From Pseudomonas congelans (GTDB lineage: Bacteria > Pseudomonadota > Gammaproteobacteria > Pseudomonadales > Pseudomonadaceae), in the NCBI RefSeq assembly GCF_900103225.1, contig NZ_FNJH01000001.1, positions 389,178 to 453,177 of the forward strand: a DNA stretch of 64,000 bases, in the 5' to 3' direction. The translations under genes and the position numbers were made by a program. Position 1 is the stretch's first letter. Each line of letters starts with the position of its first letter. The notes beneath the pieces are model-generated. The model searched no databases and was not told where the DNA came from. It saw nothing but the letters and a program-made list of their open reading frames with translations. Positions 26,108-35,397 of this stretch are shown here, piece after piece.

Positions 26108-26332
26108 ATGAATATCAAGTCACTGGCATTTCCGTTACTGGCCTCGGCAGTTGTGCTGCTGGCAGGCTGTTCCACGCCCTCGGTGGTCACGCTGCAAAAC
26201 GGTACTCAGTACGTTACCAAAGACATGCCCAAGACCAAAACGCGCGACGGCTTCTACGAGTTCGAGGACATCTCCGGCAAGACAATCCGCATCAAGGCCG
26301 ATGAAGTGGCGACGGTCAAACCCGAAGAGTGA
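26108..26332 (+). CDS. YgdI/YgdR-family small lipoprotein (copy 2)
   Basis: A 74-aa envelope lipoprotein: signal peptide with lipobox LLAGC (Cys about 21), then TPSVVTLQNGTQYVTKD...DGFYEFEDISGKTIRIKADEV. Same length and architecture as the protein at 14003-14227, a paralog within 12 kb. Family function is unknown. Confidence 0.88.
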   Translation: MNIKSLAFPLLASAVVLLAGCSTPSVVTLQNGTQYVTKDMPKTKTRDGFYEFEDISGKTIRIKADEVATVKPEE

Positions 26333-26352
26333 ACCCCCCCTTATCGTAATGC

Positions 26353-26376
26353 TCGTTCCCCGCGCTGGGGGAACGG
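26353..26376. repeat. REP-like hairpin
   Basis: CGTTCCCC (26354-26361) and GGGGAACG (26368-26375) around a short loop, directly after the lipoprotein gene; a typical Pseudomonas REP core. Confidence 0.6.
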
Positions 26377-26434
26377 GCAGATTTAATTTCCGGTGGATTG
26401 ACAAAGCCTGCAGCTTTTTCCATAGTTCGCTCCT

Positions 26435-26448
26435 CGCAAACGTTTGCG
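26435..26448 (+). promoter_or_regulatory. RbsR (LacI-family) operator of the ribose operon
   Basis: CGCAAACGTTTGCG is a perfect 14-base palindrome with the central CG expected of LacI-family sites. It lies 67 bases before rbsB. The cognate repressor is encoded inside the same operon (30073-31089). Confidence 0.8.
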
Positions 26449-26515
26449 CGGCGATGCCCAGCATCGATTCTGCGCCGTTCGCCCGAACAATAATCACAAT
26501 ATCGGAGATGAACTC

Positions 26516-27475
26516 ATGAAGCTGCCATTCGCTGGACGCCTTCTCGCTGTCGCCATGTTTGCTGCCGTCACGGCAGTCATGCCCCTCTCTGCAGCTTATG
26601 CCCAGACGCCTGAAAAACCCAAGGTCGCACTGGTCATGAAGTCATTGGCCAACGAGTTCTTCCTGACCATGGAAGACGGTGCCAAGGCCTACCAGAAAGA
26701 ACACGCCAACGAATTCGACCTGATCTCCAACGGGATCAAGGATGAGTCCGACACATCGGCGCAAATCCGCATCGTCGAGCAGATGATCGCCTCCAACGTG
26801 AGTGCGCTGGTGATCGCGCCAGCCGACTCCAAGGCGCTGGTGCCGGTGCTCAAGAAAGCTACCGATGCCGGAATCAAGGTCGTCAACATAGACAACCAGC
26901 TCGATGTCGATGTGCTCAAAAGCAAGCAGCTGCAAATCCCGTTCGTAGGACCTGACAACCGCAAGGGTGCCAAGCTGGTAGGCGACTATCTGGCCAAGAA
27001 ACTGACCGCTGGCGACCAGGTGGGCATCATCGAAGGTGTGTCGACCACCACTAACGCCCAGCAACGCACCGCCGGTTTCAAGGACGCCATGGACGAAGCG
27101 AAAATGAAAGTGGTGTCCACGCAGTCCGGTAACTGGGAAATCGACAAGGGCAATGCGGTGGCCTCGGCGATGCTCAATGAATACCCTGACCTGAAGGCAT
27201 TGCTGGCCGGTAACGACAGCATGGCGCTGGGCGCAGTCTCCGCAGTGCGTGCCGCAGGCAAGGCTGGCAAGGTCATGGTCGTGGGCTACGACAACATCAA
27301 TGCGATCAAGCCGATGCTCAAGGATGGCCGGGTTCTGGCCACAGCCGATCAGTACGCAGCCAAGCAGGCGGTCTTCGGCATCGAAGCTGCTCTCAAGCTG
27401 GTCAAGGGCGAGAAGGTCGATACTAACGACAAAGGCGTGATCGAAACGCCGGTACAGCTCGTTACCCAACCTTGA
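26516..27475 (+). CDS. rbsB: Ribose ABC transporter, periplasmic binding protein
   Basis: A 319-aa periplasmic protein of the sugar-binding family 4 fold. Signal peptide residues about 1-29, cleaved near AYAQ. The mature protein has KVALVMKSLANEFF, the ligand-contacting stretch NGIKDESDTSAQIRIVEQMI, and DNQLDVDV; these fit ribose-type proteins. It delivers ribose to RbsC/RbsA. ATG 26516 is used because it opens the signal peptide and has GGAGA upstream; a longer frame is rejected. First gene of rbsBACRKD. Confidence 0.9.
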   Translation: MKLPFAGRLLAVAMFAAVTAVMPLSAAYAQTPEKPKVALVMKSLANEFFLTMEDGAKAYQKEHANEFDLISNGIKDESDTSAQIRIVEQMIASNVSALVIAPADSKALVPVLKKATDAGIKVVNIDNQLDVDVLKSKQLQIPFVGPDNRKGAKLVGDYLAKKLTAGDQVGIIEGVSTTTNAQQRTAGFKDAMDEAKMKVVSTQSGNWEIDKGNAVASAMLNEYPDLKALLAGNDSMALGAVSAVRAAGKAGKVMVVGYDNINAIKPMLKDGRVLATADQYAAKQAVFGIEAALKLVKGEKVDTNDKGVIETPVQLVTQP

Positions 27476-27528
27476 TCCACGCCGTGTAAAGGTGCCCGTC
27501 CGCAGAGGACGGGCGCTGGGAGAAATGT

Positions 27529-29082
27529 ATGTCAGCGTCTGCTCAGACAGCTGTTCTTTCGGTCAGTGGCATCGGCAAAAACTACGCACAGCCCGTACTC
27601 GGTGACGTCGACCTGACGTTGATGCGTGGTGAAGTGCTGGCCCTGACCGGGGAAAACGGTGCCGGTAAAAGCACCTTGTCAAAAATCATCGGCGGGCTGG
27701 TAACGCCTACCACCGGGAATATGGAATTCCAGGGCCAGCCTTATCAGCCTGCAAGTCGTACCCAGGCCGAAAAGCTCGGCATTCGCATGGTCATGCAGGA
27801 GCTCAACCTGCTGCCGACCCTGACCGTGGCCGAAAACCTGTTTCTTCATGACCTGCCTCGCAGGGCCGGCTGGATCGACCGCAAGCGCTTGCGCGAAAAC
27901 GCGATCGAGGCCATGGCTCAAGTGGGGCTGGACGCCATTGATCCCGACACGCTGGTGGGCGAATTGGGGATCGGTCATCAACAGATGGTCGAGATCGCGC
28001 GAAACCTGATCGGCGACTGTCACGTGCTGATTCTCGACGAACCCACTGCCATGCTCACTTCGCGCGAAGTGGAAATGCTCTTCGAGCAGATCACCCGGCT
28101 GCAGGCGCGTGGCGTCTCGATCATCTACATATCCCATCGGCTTGAAGAGCTTGCCAGGGTGTCTCAGCGCATTGCCGTACTGCGCGATGGCAAGCTGGTG
28201 TGTGTCGAGCCGATTTCCCGATACAACAGTGAGCAACTGGTGACCTTGATGGTCGGCCGTGAGCTCGGCGAGCACATCGACATGGGCGCCCGGCAGATTG
28301 GCGAGGTGGCGCTGTCAGTCAAGGGCCTCAGTCGTGCCGGCAAGGTTCAGGATGTGTCGTTCGACGTGCGTCGAGGTGAAATCTTCGGTATTTCCGGGCT
28401 GATCGGTGCCGGACGTACCGAGTTGTTGCGGCTGATCTATGGCGCAGATGTTGCCGACAGCGGTGACATCGAAGTCGGCAGGCCGCTGCAGAAGGTCAGC
28501 ATACGTTCGCCATCCGACGCGGTGGAGCAGGGTATCGCTCTGATCACGGAGGATCGAAAGAGCGAGGGCCTGCTAATGTCGCAATCGATCAGCGCCAACA
28601 TTGCGCTGGGCAACATGCATTCGATCTCCAGCGCAGGCGTGGTCAACAGCGACGACGAGCTGAAACTGGCGCAGCGCCAGGTGGCGGCCATGCGCATTCG
28701 CAGCTCCAGCCCGGGTCAACTGGTCTCCGAGCTGTCGGGGGGCAATCAGCAGAAGGTGGTGATCGGTCGCTGGCTGGAACGTGACTGCACCGTGATGCTG
28801 TTCGACGAGCCGACACGGGGCATCGACATCGGTGCCAAGTTTGATATCTACGCGCTGCTGGCCGAACTGACCCGCCAGGGCAGGGCGCTGGTGGTGGTTT
28901 CCAGTGATCTGCGCGAGCTGATGCTGATCTGTGATCGTATCGGCGTGCTGTCTGCCGGTCGCCTGATCGACACGTTCGAGCGCGACAGCTGGACCCAGGA
29001 CCAATTGCTGGCCGCTGCCTTCGCCGGTTATCAGAAACGTGATGCGCTGCTCAATGATGCAGCGCCCAGGAACGACTCATGA
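27529..29082 (+). CDS. rbsA: Ribose ABC transporter, ATP-binding protein
   Basis: A 517-aa tandem ATPase. The first half has Walker A GENGAGKST (about residue 38) and LILDEPTAML. The second half has the degenerate nucleotide loop LIGAGRTELLRLIYG (about 290), signature LSGGNQQKVVIGRWL (about 405) and LFDEPTRGIDIGAKFD. This N- and C-half layout is the rule for sugar ABC ATPases of the RbsA/XylG type. Its last bases overlap the start of rbsC (ATGA). Confidence 0.92.
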   Translation: MSASAQTAVLSVSGIGKNYAQPVLGDVDLTLMRGEVLALTGENGAGKSTLSKIIGGLVTPTTGNMEFQGQPYQPASRTQAEKLGIRMVMQELNLLPTLTVAENLFLHDLPRRAGWIDRKRLRENAIEAMAQVGLDAIDPDTLVGELGIGHQQMVEIARNLIGDCHVLILDEPTAMLTSREVEMLFEQITRLQARGVSIIYISHRLEELARVSQRIAVLRDGKLVCVEPISRYNSEQLVTLMVGRELGEHIDMGARQIGEVALSVKGLSRAGKVQDVSFDVRRGEIFGISGLIGAGRTELLRLIYGADVADSGDIEVGRPLQKVSIRSPSDAVEQGIALITEDRKSEGLLMSQSISANIALGNMHSISSAGVVNSDDELKLAQRQVAAMRIRSSSPGQLVSELSGGNQQKVVIGRWLERDCTVMLFDEPTRGIDIGAKFDIYALLAELTRQGRALVVVSSDLRELMLICDRIGVLSAGRLIDTFERDSWTQDQLLAAAFAGYQKRDALLNDAAPRNDS

Positions 29083-30071
29083 AAAATACTCCTTCTCCGA
29101 CGCTGACCGTACCGGTCCGTCGCGGCGGCACCTACTTTGGTCTCGGTACCTACATCGGGCTGGCCGGTGCGTTGCTGGTGATGATTGTGCTGTTCTCGAT
29201 GCTCAGCGACCACTTCCTGTCCTACCAGACGTTCAGCATGCTCGCCAATCAGATCCCGGACCTGATGGTGCTGTCGGTCGGCATGACGCTGATCCTCATC
29301 ATCGGTGGCATTGACCTCTCGGTAGGCTCGGTGCTGGCCCTGGCCGCTTCGGCGGTCAGTGTGGCAACCCTCGGCTGGGGCTGGAGTGTGTTTCCGGCTG
29401 CATTGCTGGGCATCGCCTGTGCGACGCTGGCAGGTACGATCACTGGTTCGATTACGGTTGCCTGGCGCATCCCTTCCTTCATCGTGTCCCTGGGCGTGCT
29501 GGAAATGGCCCGTGGCGCGGCTTATCAGATGACCAATTCGCGTACTGCCTACATCGGTGACTCGTTCTCCTGGTTGTCCGACCCGATTGCCTTTGGCATT
29601 GCGCCGTCTTTCATCATTGCGCTGCTGATCATCTTCGTTGCTCAGGCGGTACTGACCCGGACCGTTTTCGGTCGCTATCTGATCGGCATCGGCACCAATG
29701 AAGAGGCCGTGCGTCTGGCAGGTATCAATCCCAAGCCTTACAAGATTCTGGTGTTCTCGCTGATGGGGCTGCTGGCCGGTGTCGCGGCACTGTTTCAGAT
29801 ATCCAGGCTGGAAGCGGCCGATCCGAATGCCGGTGCCGGGCTTGAGCTGCAGGTCATTGCAGCAGTGGTGATTGGTGGTACCAGCCTGATGGGCGGACGT
29901 GGTTCGATCATCAGCACCTTTTTCGGTGTGCTGATCATTTCCGTGCTGGCCGCAGGCCTGGCGCAGATCGGTGCGACCGAGCCGACCAAGCGGATCATCA
30001 CCGGTGCGGTGATCGTGATCGCGGTGGTACTCGACACCTATCGCAGCCATCGGGCTCGGCGCCAGGGCTGA
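29079..30071 (+). CDS. rbsC: Ribose ABC transporter, permease
   Basis: A 330-aa inner-membrane permease with 8-10 hydrophobic segments. Conserved BPD_transp_2 features are GGIDLSVGSVLALAA (about residue 75), RTVFGRYLIGIGTNEEAVRLAGI (about 192) and VVIGGTSLMGGRGS (about 265), the last two contacting the ATPase. It overlaps rbsA by 4 bases and is separated from rbsR by one base, so the operon is tightly packed. Confidence 0.92.
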   Translation: MKNTPSPTLTVPVRRGGTYFGLGTYIGLAGALLVMIVLFSMLSDHFLSYQTFSMLANQIPDLMVLSVGMTLILIIGGIDLSVGSVLALAASAVSVATLGWGWSVFPAALLGIACATLAGTITGSITVAWRIPSFIVSLGVLEMARGAAYQMTNSRTAYIGDSFSWLSDPIAFGIAPSFIIALLIIFVAQAVLTRTVFGRYLIGIGTNEEAVRLAGINPKPYKILVFSLMGLLAGVAALFQISRLEAADPNAGAGLELQVIAAVVIGGTSLMGGRGSIISTFFGVLIISVLAAGLAQIGATEPTKRIITGAVIVIAVVLDTYRSHRARRQG

Positions 30072-30072
30072 T

Positions 30073-31089
30073 ATGGCAACCATCAAGGATGTCGCGGCCC
30101 TGGCGGGGATCTCGTACACCACGGTTTCCCACGTGTTGAACAAGACCCGGCCAGTGAGCGAGCCGGTCAGGCTCAAGGTCGAAGCGGCCATTGCACAGCT
30201 CGATTATGTGCCCAGTGCAGTGGCGCGCTCGCTGAAGGCCAAGACCACCTCGACCATCGGTCTGTTGATTCCCAACGGCATGAACCCGTATTTCGCCGAG
30301 TTGGCGCGGGGCATCGAGGATTACTGTGAGCGCAATGGCTTTTGCGTGATCCTCTGCAACTCCGATGACAATCCGGAGAAGCAGCGCGGCTATCTGCGCG
30401 TGCTGCTGGAAAAGCGCGTAGACGGCCTGATTGTCTCTTCGGTGGGTGGCGATGCCGGTGTTGCAGGCGGTCTTGCCGAGGTACGTACGCCGCTGGTGAT
30501 CGTTGACCGGGAACTGGACGGCATCGATGCCGACATGGTCCGTATCGATCATGAGCAGGGCGCTTATCTGGCGACTCGGCATTTGCTGGACCTGGGGCAT
30601 CGCTCCATTGCCTGCATTGGCGGGCCATTCCATAGCACAGTGGCCGAGATGCGCCTGGCGGGTTACCGGCGTGCCCTGCAGCAGGCGTCTGTTCAGGTCC
30701 GGGCCGAATGGGCGCTGCACAGTGAGTTCACCAGCTCTGCCGGTCATGAGGCAGCCTGTCAGCTTCTGGCAGCGCACCCGCCGACCGCGATCTTTGCCGG
30801 CAACGACGTCATTGCCATCGGTGTGCTGCGCGCCGCCGCCGAGCGCTTGATTCGCGTACCTCAGGACCTGTCGGTGATCGGATTCGATGATATCCAGATG
30901 AGTCGCTATGTCTATCCGGCGCTGACCACCGTGGGGCAGTCAATCATGCAATTGGGCGAAACCGCTGCAGAAATGCTGCTGAGCAGAATCGCCACACCTC
31001 ATGCGGTTCCTGTCGAAAAAAGGCTCGTGACGCCCTGCGTCGTGGTGCGCGAGTCCACGGCAGTGCCAAACACCTTGTCCAACGAATGA
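30073..31089 (+). CDS. rbsR: LacI-family ribose operon repressor
   Basis: A 338-aa repressor. The N-terminal MATIKDVAALAGISYTTVSH is a canonical LacI helix-turn-helix with hinge VPSAVARSLKAK (about residues 48-59). The effector domain has the periplasmic-binding fold (STIGLLIPNGMNPYFAEL). It probably binds the palindrome at 26435 and is released by ribose. Encoded between the transporter and kinase genes. Confidence 0.92.
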   Translation: MATIKDVAALAGISYTTVSHVLNKTRPVSEPVRLKVEAAIAQLDYVPSAVARSLKAKTTSTIGLLIPNGMNPYFAELARGIEDYCERNGFCVILCNSDDNPEKQRGYLRVLLEKRVDGLIVSSVGGDAGVAGGLAEVRTPLVIVDRELDGIDADMVRIDHEQGAYLATRHLLDLGHRSIACIGGPFHSTVAEMRLAGYRRALQQASVQVRAEWALHSEFTSSAGHEAACQLLAAHPPTAIFAGNDVIAIGVLRAAAERLIRVPQDLSVIGFDDIQMSRYVYPALTTVGQSIMQLGETAAEMLLSRIATPHAVPVEKRLVTPCVVVRESTAVPNTLSNE

Positions 31090-31119
31090 TGCGCACGCAC
31101 AGCAACGGATTAATGAGCC

Positions 31120-32040
31120 ATGCAAGCAAAAATAGTAATAGTCGGCAGTCTGAACATGGATCTGGTCATCCGCGCCCAGCGTCTGCCACGTCCCGGCGAG
31201 ACCTTGAGCGGGGAAACATTTGACACCGTGTCGGGCGGCAAAGGCGCCAATCAGGCAGTCGCTGCGGCACGGCTGGGCGCCAGCGTGGCGATGATCGGTT
31301 GTGTCGGAGCCGATGCCTATGGCGAGCAACTGCGCACAGCGCTGCTGGCCGAGCATATCGATTGTCAGGCGGTCACCGTCGTTGATGGAGTGTCCACCGG
31401 GATCGCCTCGATCGTGGTCGACGCCAACAGCCAGAACGCCATTGTCATCGTGGCAGGTGGCAATGGTCGGCTCAGTCCGGCATTGATCGAGCGCTTCGAC
31501 ACGTTGCTGGCGGATTCGCAAATCGTCATCTGCCAGCTCGAAGTGCCGACCGAGACCGTTTTCCACACCCTGGCGCGCGCGCGTGCGCTGGGCAAGACCG
31601 TCATTCTCAATCCTGCCCCGGCCAGCGAGCCTCTCCCGGCAAACTGGTATGCGCTGATCGACTACCTGATTCCGAACGAAAGCGAAGCGCAGACCCTGAC
31701 CGGTGTGAACGTCGACTCACCGGCAGCCGCTGAAAACGCAGCATCGGCCATGCTGGCGGCCGGCGCGCGCAACGTGATCATTACTCTCGGCGAGCGCGGA
31801 ACCCTGTTTGCCAATGCGTCTTGCGTCGAGCATATTCCAGCGCGTCGAGTGCAGGCCGTGGACACCACCGCTGCAGGTGATACCTTTGTCGGCGGTTTTG
31901 CGGCGGCGCTGTCCGCAGGCCAGGACGAATTGCAGGCAATTCGTTTCGGTCAGGCAGCGGCGGCCATCTCCGTTACCCGAGCGGGTGCCCAGCCGTCCAT
32001 CCCGACGTTCGAGGAAGTACAGGAATTCAATTCGCTATGA
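31120..32040 (+). CDS. rbsK: Ribokinase
   Basis: A 306-aa PfkB-family sugar kinase making ribose 5-phosphate. The N-terminal signature [16 protein letters not shown] (about residues 37-52) and the C-terminal [13 protein letters not shown], with the catalytic Asp in GDTF (about 255), are both intact. It follows rbsR by 30 bases and overlaps rbsD by 4 bases. Confidence 0.94.
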   Translation: MQAKIVIVGSLNMDLVIRAQRLPRPGETLSGETFDTVSGGKGANQAVAAARLGASVAMIGCVGADAYGEQLRTALLAEHIDCQAVTVVDGVSTGIASIVVDANSQNAIVIVAGGNGRLSPALIERFDTLLADSQIVICQLEVPTETVFHTLARARALGKTVILNPAPASEPLPANWYALIDYLIPNESEAQTLTGVNVDSPAAAENAASAMLAAGARNVIITLGERGTLFANASCVEHIPARRVQAVDTTAAGDTFVGGFAAALSAGQDELQAIRFGQAAAAISVTRAGAQPSIPTFEEVQEFNSL

Positions 32041-32441
32041 AAAAGACCCCGTTACTCAATATCGCCCTGTCCCGCGTGATCGCATCGCTGGGCCACGGCA
32101 ACATCCTGATGATCGTCGACGCCGGGATGCCAGTACCGGCAGGCGTCGAACTGATCGACCTCGCGTTGACCCGCGGTGTGCCGGATTTCATCAGTGTGCT
32201 GGATGTCGTGCTGAGTGAAATGCAGGTTGAAAGCCATGTGTTGGCCAACGAGATGGCCGAGGTCAAGCCGCCTGCGTTGCAGGTGATCGAAAGCCTGAAT
32301 CTCGACGACCAATTGGGGCAGCAGCGCTGGATAAGCCATGAAGACCTCAAGGTCTTGAGTCGCAAGGCCAAGGCAATCATTCGTACCGGAGAATGTCAGC
32401 CGTACAGTAATGTGGCGCTGGTGTCCGGAGTCGTCTTCTAG
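32037..32441 (+). CDS. rbsD: D-ribose pyranase
   Basis: A 134-aa mutarotase that interconverts ribose pyranose and furanose forms so that ribokinase can use the sugar. The start with [20 protein letters not shown] carries the catalytic His, and the end [17 protein letters not shown] is the conserved subunit-interface tail. Last gene of the rbs operon; a long inverted repeat follows. Confidence 0.93.
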   Translation: MKKTPLLNIALSRVIASLGHGNILMIVDAGMPVPAGVELIDLALTRGVPDFISVLDVVLSEMQVESHVLANEMAEVKPPALQVIESLNLDDQLGQQRWISHEDLKVLSRKAKAIIRTGECQPYSNVALVSGVVF

Positions 32442-32600
32442 GCTATGTGCAAAAAGTGGCTGCGCTCGGTGATGCTGCGTTAAAAACAGGCTCGGATGCG
32501 AGTCCAATCGGAATGCTCATTTACAACACGTAGACTCCGCTTCCTCGCCTGTTTTTGCCTTGCCTGACCTTCGCTCGCCGACTTTTCGCAAAAAGCCTAG
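32440..32600. repeat. Long imperfect inverted repeat between rbsD and the nucleoside hydrolase gene
   Basis: The left arm starts TAGGCTATGTGCAAAAAGTG and runs through TTAAAAACAGGC. The right arm, read in reverse complement, starts CTAGGCTTTTTGCGAAAAGT and reaches AAAAACAGGCGAGG. The arms are clearly related over about 60 bases, giving a hairpin of about 160 bases. I recall similar sequences repeated in P. syringae genomes. It may end the rbs transcript. Confidence 0.65.
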
Positions 32601-32623
32601 TTATTCAAGAAAGGGAGTTTCAT

Positions 32624-33649
32624 ATGACATTGGTACAGTTTTCCAGACAGTTCATTCGTGGAGCGTTGCTCTTGTCCATTCTCGGTACTGCTGCTGTGCA
32701 GGCGGCTGAAAAGCGCGATCTGATCATCGATACCGATCCAGGTGCGGACGATGTCGTCGCGCTGTTGCTGGCGCTGGCGTCACCTCAAGAACTGAATGTG
32801 ATGGCTATCACCACGGTGGCCGGCAATGTGCGGCTCGACAAGACGTCGCGCAACGCCAGGCTGGCGCGGGAATGGGCCGGGCGCGAAGAGGTGCCTGTAT
32901 ATGCCGGTGCGCCCAAGCCGTTGGTGCGTACACCGATCTATGCCGAGAACGTTCATGGTCAGGAAGGCCTGCCGGGTGTACCCGTGCACGAGCCCGCCAA
33001 AGGGCTGGCCGAAGGCAATGCCGTCGATTACCTGATTCGCACCCTGAGCAAGGCCAAGCCGCACAGCATCACCATCGCCATGCTCGGCCCGCAGACCAAC
33101 CTGGCACTGGCGCTGGTGCAGGCTCCGGAAATCACTCAGGGCATCAAGGAAGTGGTGGTCATGGGGGGCGCGCATTTCAACGGCGGTAATATTACCCCGG
33201 TTGCCGAATTCAATCTGTTCGCCGACCCGCACGCCGCGCAGATCGTTCTGGCCAGTGGCGTGAAGCTGACGTATGTGCCGCTGGATGTGACCCACAAGAT
33301 TCTCACCAGCGAACAGCGCCTCAAGCAGATCGCTGCACTGGGCAACAATGCTGGCAAGCTGGTCGACGGCATTCTCAATGAATACGTCAAACTGGACATG
33401 GAGCATTACGGTTTGCCCGGCGGACCGGTACACGACGCCAGCGTGATTGCCTGGCTGCTCAAGCCCGAGTTGTTTTCCGGACGGCAGATCAACGTGGCAG
33501 TGGACACCCGTGAGGGCATCGGTTTCGGTCAGACAGTGGCCGACTGGTACGGCACGCTCAAGCAGCCGCAGAACGTATTCTGGGTCGAGAACGGCGACGC
33601 TCAGGGTTTCTTCGATCTGCTGACCGAGCGACTGGCGCGTCTCAAGTAG
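32624..33649 (+). CDS. Exported nucleoside hydrolase (inosine-uridine preferring type)
   Basis: A 341-aa enzyme that cleaves nucleosides to base plus ribose. DTDPGADDVVALLLAL (about residues 36-51) is the calcium-binding family signature, and GGPVHDASVIAWLL (about 264) carries the active-site His. Residues 1-27 (LVQFSRQFIRGALLLSILGTAAVQAA) look like a signal peptide, unlike cytoplasmic Rih enzymes. Adjacent to the ribose operon, it would release ribose in the periplasm for RbsB. ATG 32624 has AAGGGAG upstream. Confidence 0.88.
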   Translation: MTLVQFSRQFIRGALLLSILGTAAVQAAEKRDLIIDTDPGADDVVALLLALASPQELNVMAITTVAGNVRLDKTSRNARLAREWAGREEVPVYAGAPKPLVRTPIYAENVHGQEGLPGVPVHEPAKGLAEGNAVDYLIRTLSKAKPHSITIAMLGPQTNLALALVQAPEITQGIKEVVVMGGAHFNGGNITPVAEFNLFADPHAAQIVLASGVKLTYVPLDVTHKILTSEQRLKQIAALGNNAGKLVDGILNEYVKLDMEHYGLPGGPVHDASVIAWLLKPELFSGRQINVAVDTREGIGFGQTVADWYGTLKQPQNVFWVENGDAQGFFDLLTERLARLK

Positions 33650-33671
33650 TCACGCATTCTGAAGCCGCGTA

Positions 33672-33866
33672 TCAGGCGGGCAGTCCTGCCGCCGCATAGC
33701 GGCTCAGCACCTGGCTGATGAAGGAACGGGCACCCTCGGTGCCCAGTTCCTTGATCAGCAGGTCGACTGCGATGATCATCAGCTCTTCCGGATTCCCGGG
33801 GCTGTGCGAGCAGTGGCCCTGAGGCCACTTGGCCTTGATGTCGGCGTCTAGGGTTATGGCTGTCAT
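33672..33866 (-). CDS. Small hypothetical protein
   Basis: A 64-aa protein, MTAITLDADIKAKWPQGHCS then PEELMIIAVDLLIKELGTEGARSFISQVLSRY. It has no signal or membrane segment and I know no family for it. ATG 33866 is chosen (GGAG about 11 bases upstream) because the longer frame adds an atypical extension. It is convergent with the nucleoside hydrolase gene. Confidence 0.5.
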   Translation of the reverse strand: MTAITLDADIKAKWPQGHCSHSPGNPEELMIIAVDLLIKELGTEGARSFISQVLSRYAAAGLPA

Positions 33867-34175
33867 GTCTGTCTGATCTCCAGTGAAGGGCCACGCATAC
33901 GCTGCTCGCGTCCCGGCGCTTGTGTCTCTGGCAGTAAACCATCCCGCGCGCATTTTGACACTTCTACTTACACATGATCCTGATAGCCCGGTTCAATGAG
34001 CGCTGGCGATAAATGTTTTGTGACGATTTCCCCACGCGCCCTGTGCCAGGCCAAGGCAGACTTCCGTTCCAGGCAGATCAACAGGTTACACACGGCGTGT
34101 CGGTCGGATCGTGCAACCAACGCGCCTTAGCGCGGTCGGACAGGTCTGGAAATGTTCATTGGCAGAGGAGGGTGT
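33867..34175. other. Gene-free interval
   Basis: 309 bases between the small hypothetical gene and the I78 lipoprotein gene; divergent upstream regions with no recognisable element. Confidence 0.5.
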
Positions 34176-34517
34176 ATGCCCCGGAAATTCGCAACATTGG
34201 GTTTTATGGTCGTGGCTTCATTGGTGGCAGGCTGCAGCAGTACCGCATCTGATAGCAAGGCCAGCGCCGAAGCGCCCGTCAAAGCCGACGCGCCAGCCAG
34301 CAACGCGATACCAGGCCGCTGTGATGCGGGGCTCGCCCAGTTCGCCATTGGCAAGCAGGCGTCCATAGACCTCCTTTCTCAAGTCCGCGCCCGTTCCGGT
34401 TCGCAGGACGCGCGCATTCTCGGTCCTGACGACATGGTCACGCTGGAGTACCGATCCGAGCGGGTAAACGTCAATACTGACGCTTCGGGGAAGGTGACCC
34501 GTATCAATTGCGGTTGA
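34176..34517 (+). CDS. Lipoprotein with I78-type peptidase inhibitor domain
   Basis: A 113-aa lipoprotein. Lipobox VAGC gives lipidated Cys about 20; an Ala/Ser/Lys-rich linker follows (residues 21-45). The C-terminal part GRCDAGLAQFAIGKQAS...VTLEYRSERVNVNTDASGKVTRINCG fits the peptidase inhibitor I78 family, with its two Cys probably bonded. It may guard the envelope against serine proteases; this is inferred. ATG 34176 has GAGGAGG just upstream. A terminator follows. Confidence 0.75.
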   Translation: MPRKFATLGFMVVASLVAGCSSTASDSKASAEAPVKADAPASNAIPGRCDAGLAQFAIGKQASIDLLSQVRARSGSQDARILGPDDMVTLEYRSERVNVNTDASGKVTRINCG

Positions 34518-34538
34518 GCCGGTACTTTCTTTTGCGCA

Positions 34539-34570
34539 TAAAAAAACCCCGTCAGTGACGGGGTTTTTTT
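34539..34570. terminator. Bidirectional terminator between the I78 lipoprotein and cold-shock genes
   Basis: AAAAAACCCCGTCA-G-TGACGGGGTTTTTT with long A and T runs on either side; it serves both convergent genes. Confidence 0.9.
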
Positions 34571-34583
34571 TGTGTCAGGCGAA

Positions 34584-34796
34584 TCAGGCCACCTGAACTT
34601 CTTCTGCTTGCATGCCTTTCTGGCCTTTAGCAGCAACAAAAGTAACGGTCTGGCCTTCTTTCAGGCTTTTGAAACCGTCGCTCTGGATTGCTTTGAAGTG
34701 TACGAACAGGTCGTCACCGCCACCTTGTGGAGTGATAAAGCCGAAGCCTTTTTCATCGTTGAACCATTTTACGGTGCCGGTTTGGCGATTAGACAT
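34584..34796 (-). CDS. Cold-shock domain protein (CspA family)
   Basis: A 70-aa single-domain nucleic-acid-binding protein acting as an RNA chaperone. Both RNA-binding motifs, KGFGFITP and DLFVHF, are present. [13 protein letters not shown] is at residues about 7-19. Length is standard. The following 295-base upstream interval may hold a long structured leader, as is usual for csp genes. Whether cold induces it cannot be read here. Confidence 0.93.
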   Translation of the reverse strand: MSNRQTGTVKWFNDEKGFGFITPQGGGDDLFVHFKAIQSDGFKSLKEGQTVTFVAAKGQKGMQAEEVQVA

Positions 34797-35091
34797 GGTG
34801 TATCTCCAGAAACATAATTTTCAGTAACGTGCTGCTCAGGCCAACTGGGCACACCGGGCTATCATAGTCGAAATGGGCAAAAAAACAGCTATTAAGGTGG
34901 GCGCTTTGCGTAAAGGTCCCGTATATGCGGTTCACCATACTCTGCAAACCGCCTTCAGGGGTGCCAAACCCTGTACTGCACGTGCTGTATCAATAGCGCT
35001 TAAAGCCATGATTTCACTGGCTTTCAGAAGAGCCGGGGCCAACTGCTATCATTGCTTGGCGCGCGCGTTTTACCCCGGCTGAAAAAAATGA

Positions 35092-35397
35092 TTATTTTGT
35101 CGCTGTGCAGTTTTCTGCGACCAGTTTTTGCAGTTTTGCCGTCAATGCGGCAGGTGGCGCTGTCTTGGTGTCCTTGAGCGAGGCTATTTCCTTGTCGGTG
35201 AAATGACTGTTCACCTGTTTTGCACCGCATTCGCAGTGACTCGTTGCGGTCTTGTCATCCAGCCCCTGTTTCTTGGCCGCAGCAACGCATTCCTGGGTAA
35301 AGGTGTTGTGTGTTTTATCGTCCATCGCGGCGTGAGCGCCCAGAGGGATGAGGGTGGCGCTGCACACGAGGAGGCTGGTCAGGCGTGAAAACTTCAT
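35092..35397 (-). CDS. Small exported Cys-containing protein of unknown function
   Basis: A 101-aa protein with a clear signal peptide (residues 1-23, cleaved after GAHA). The mature part is hydrophilic and holds four Cys (ECVAAAKKQGLD, SHCECGAK and ENC near the end), likely disulfide-bonded in the periplasm. GGAGAA lies upstream of the ATG. No family name can be given. Confidence 0.7.
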   Translation of the reverse strand: MKFSRLTSLLVCSATLIPLGAHAAMDDKTHNTFTQECVAAAKKQGLDDKTATSHCECGAKQVNSHFTDKEIASLKDTKTAPPAALTAKLQKLVAENCTATK

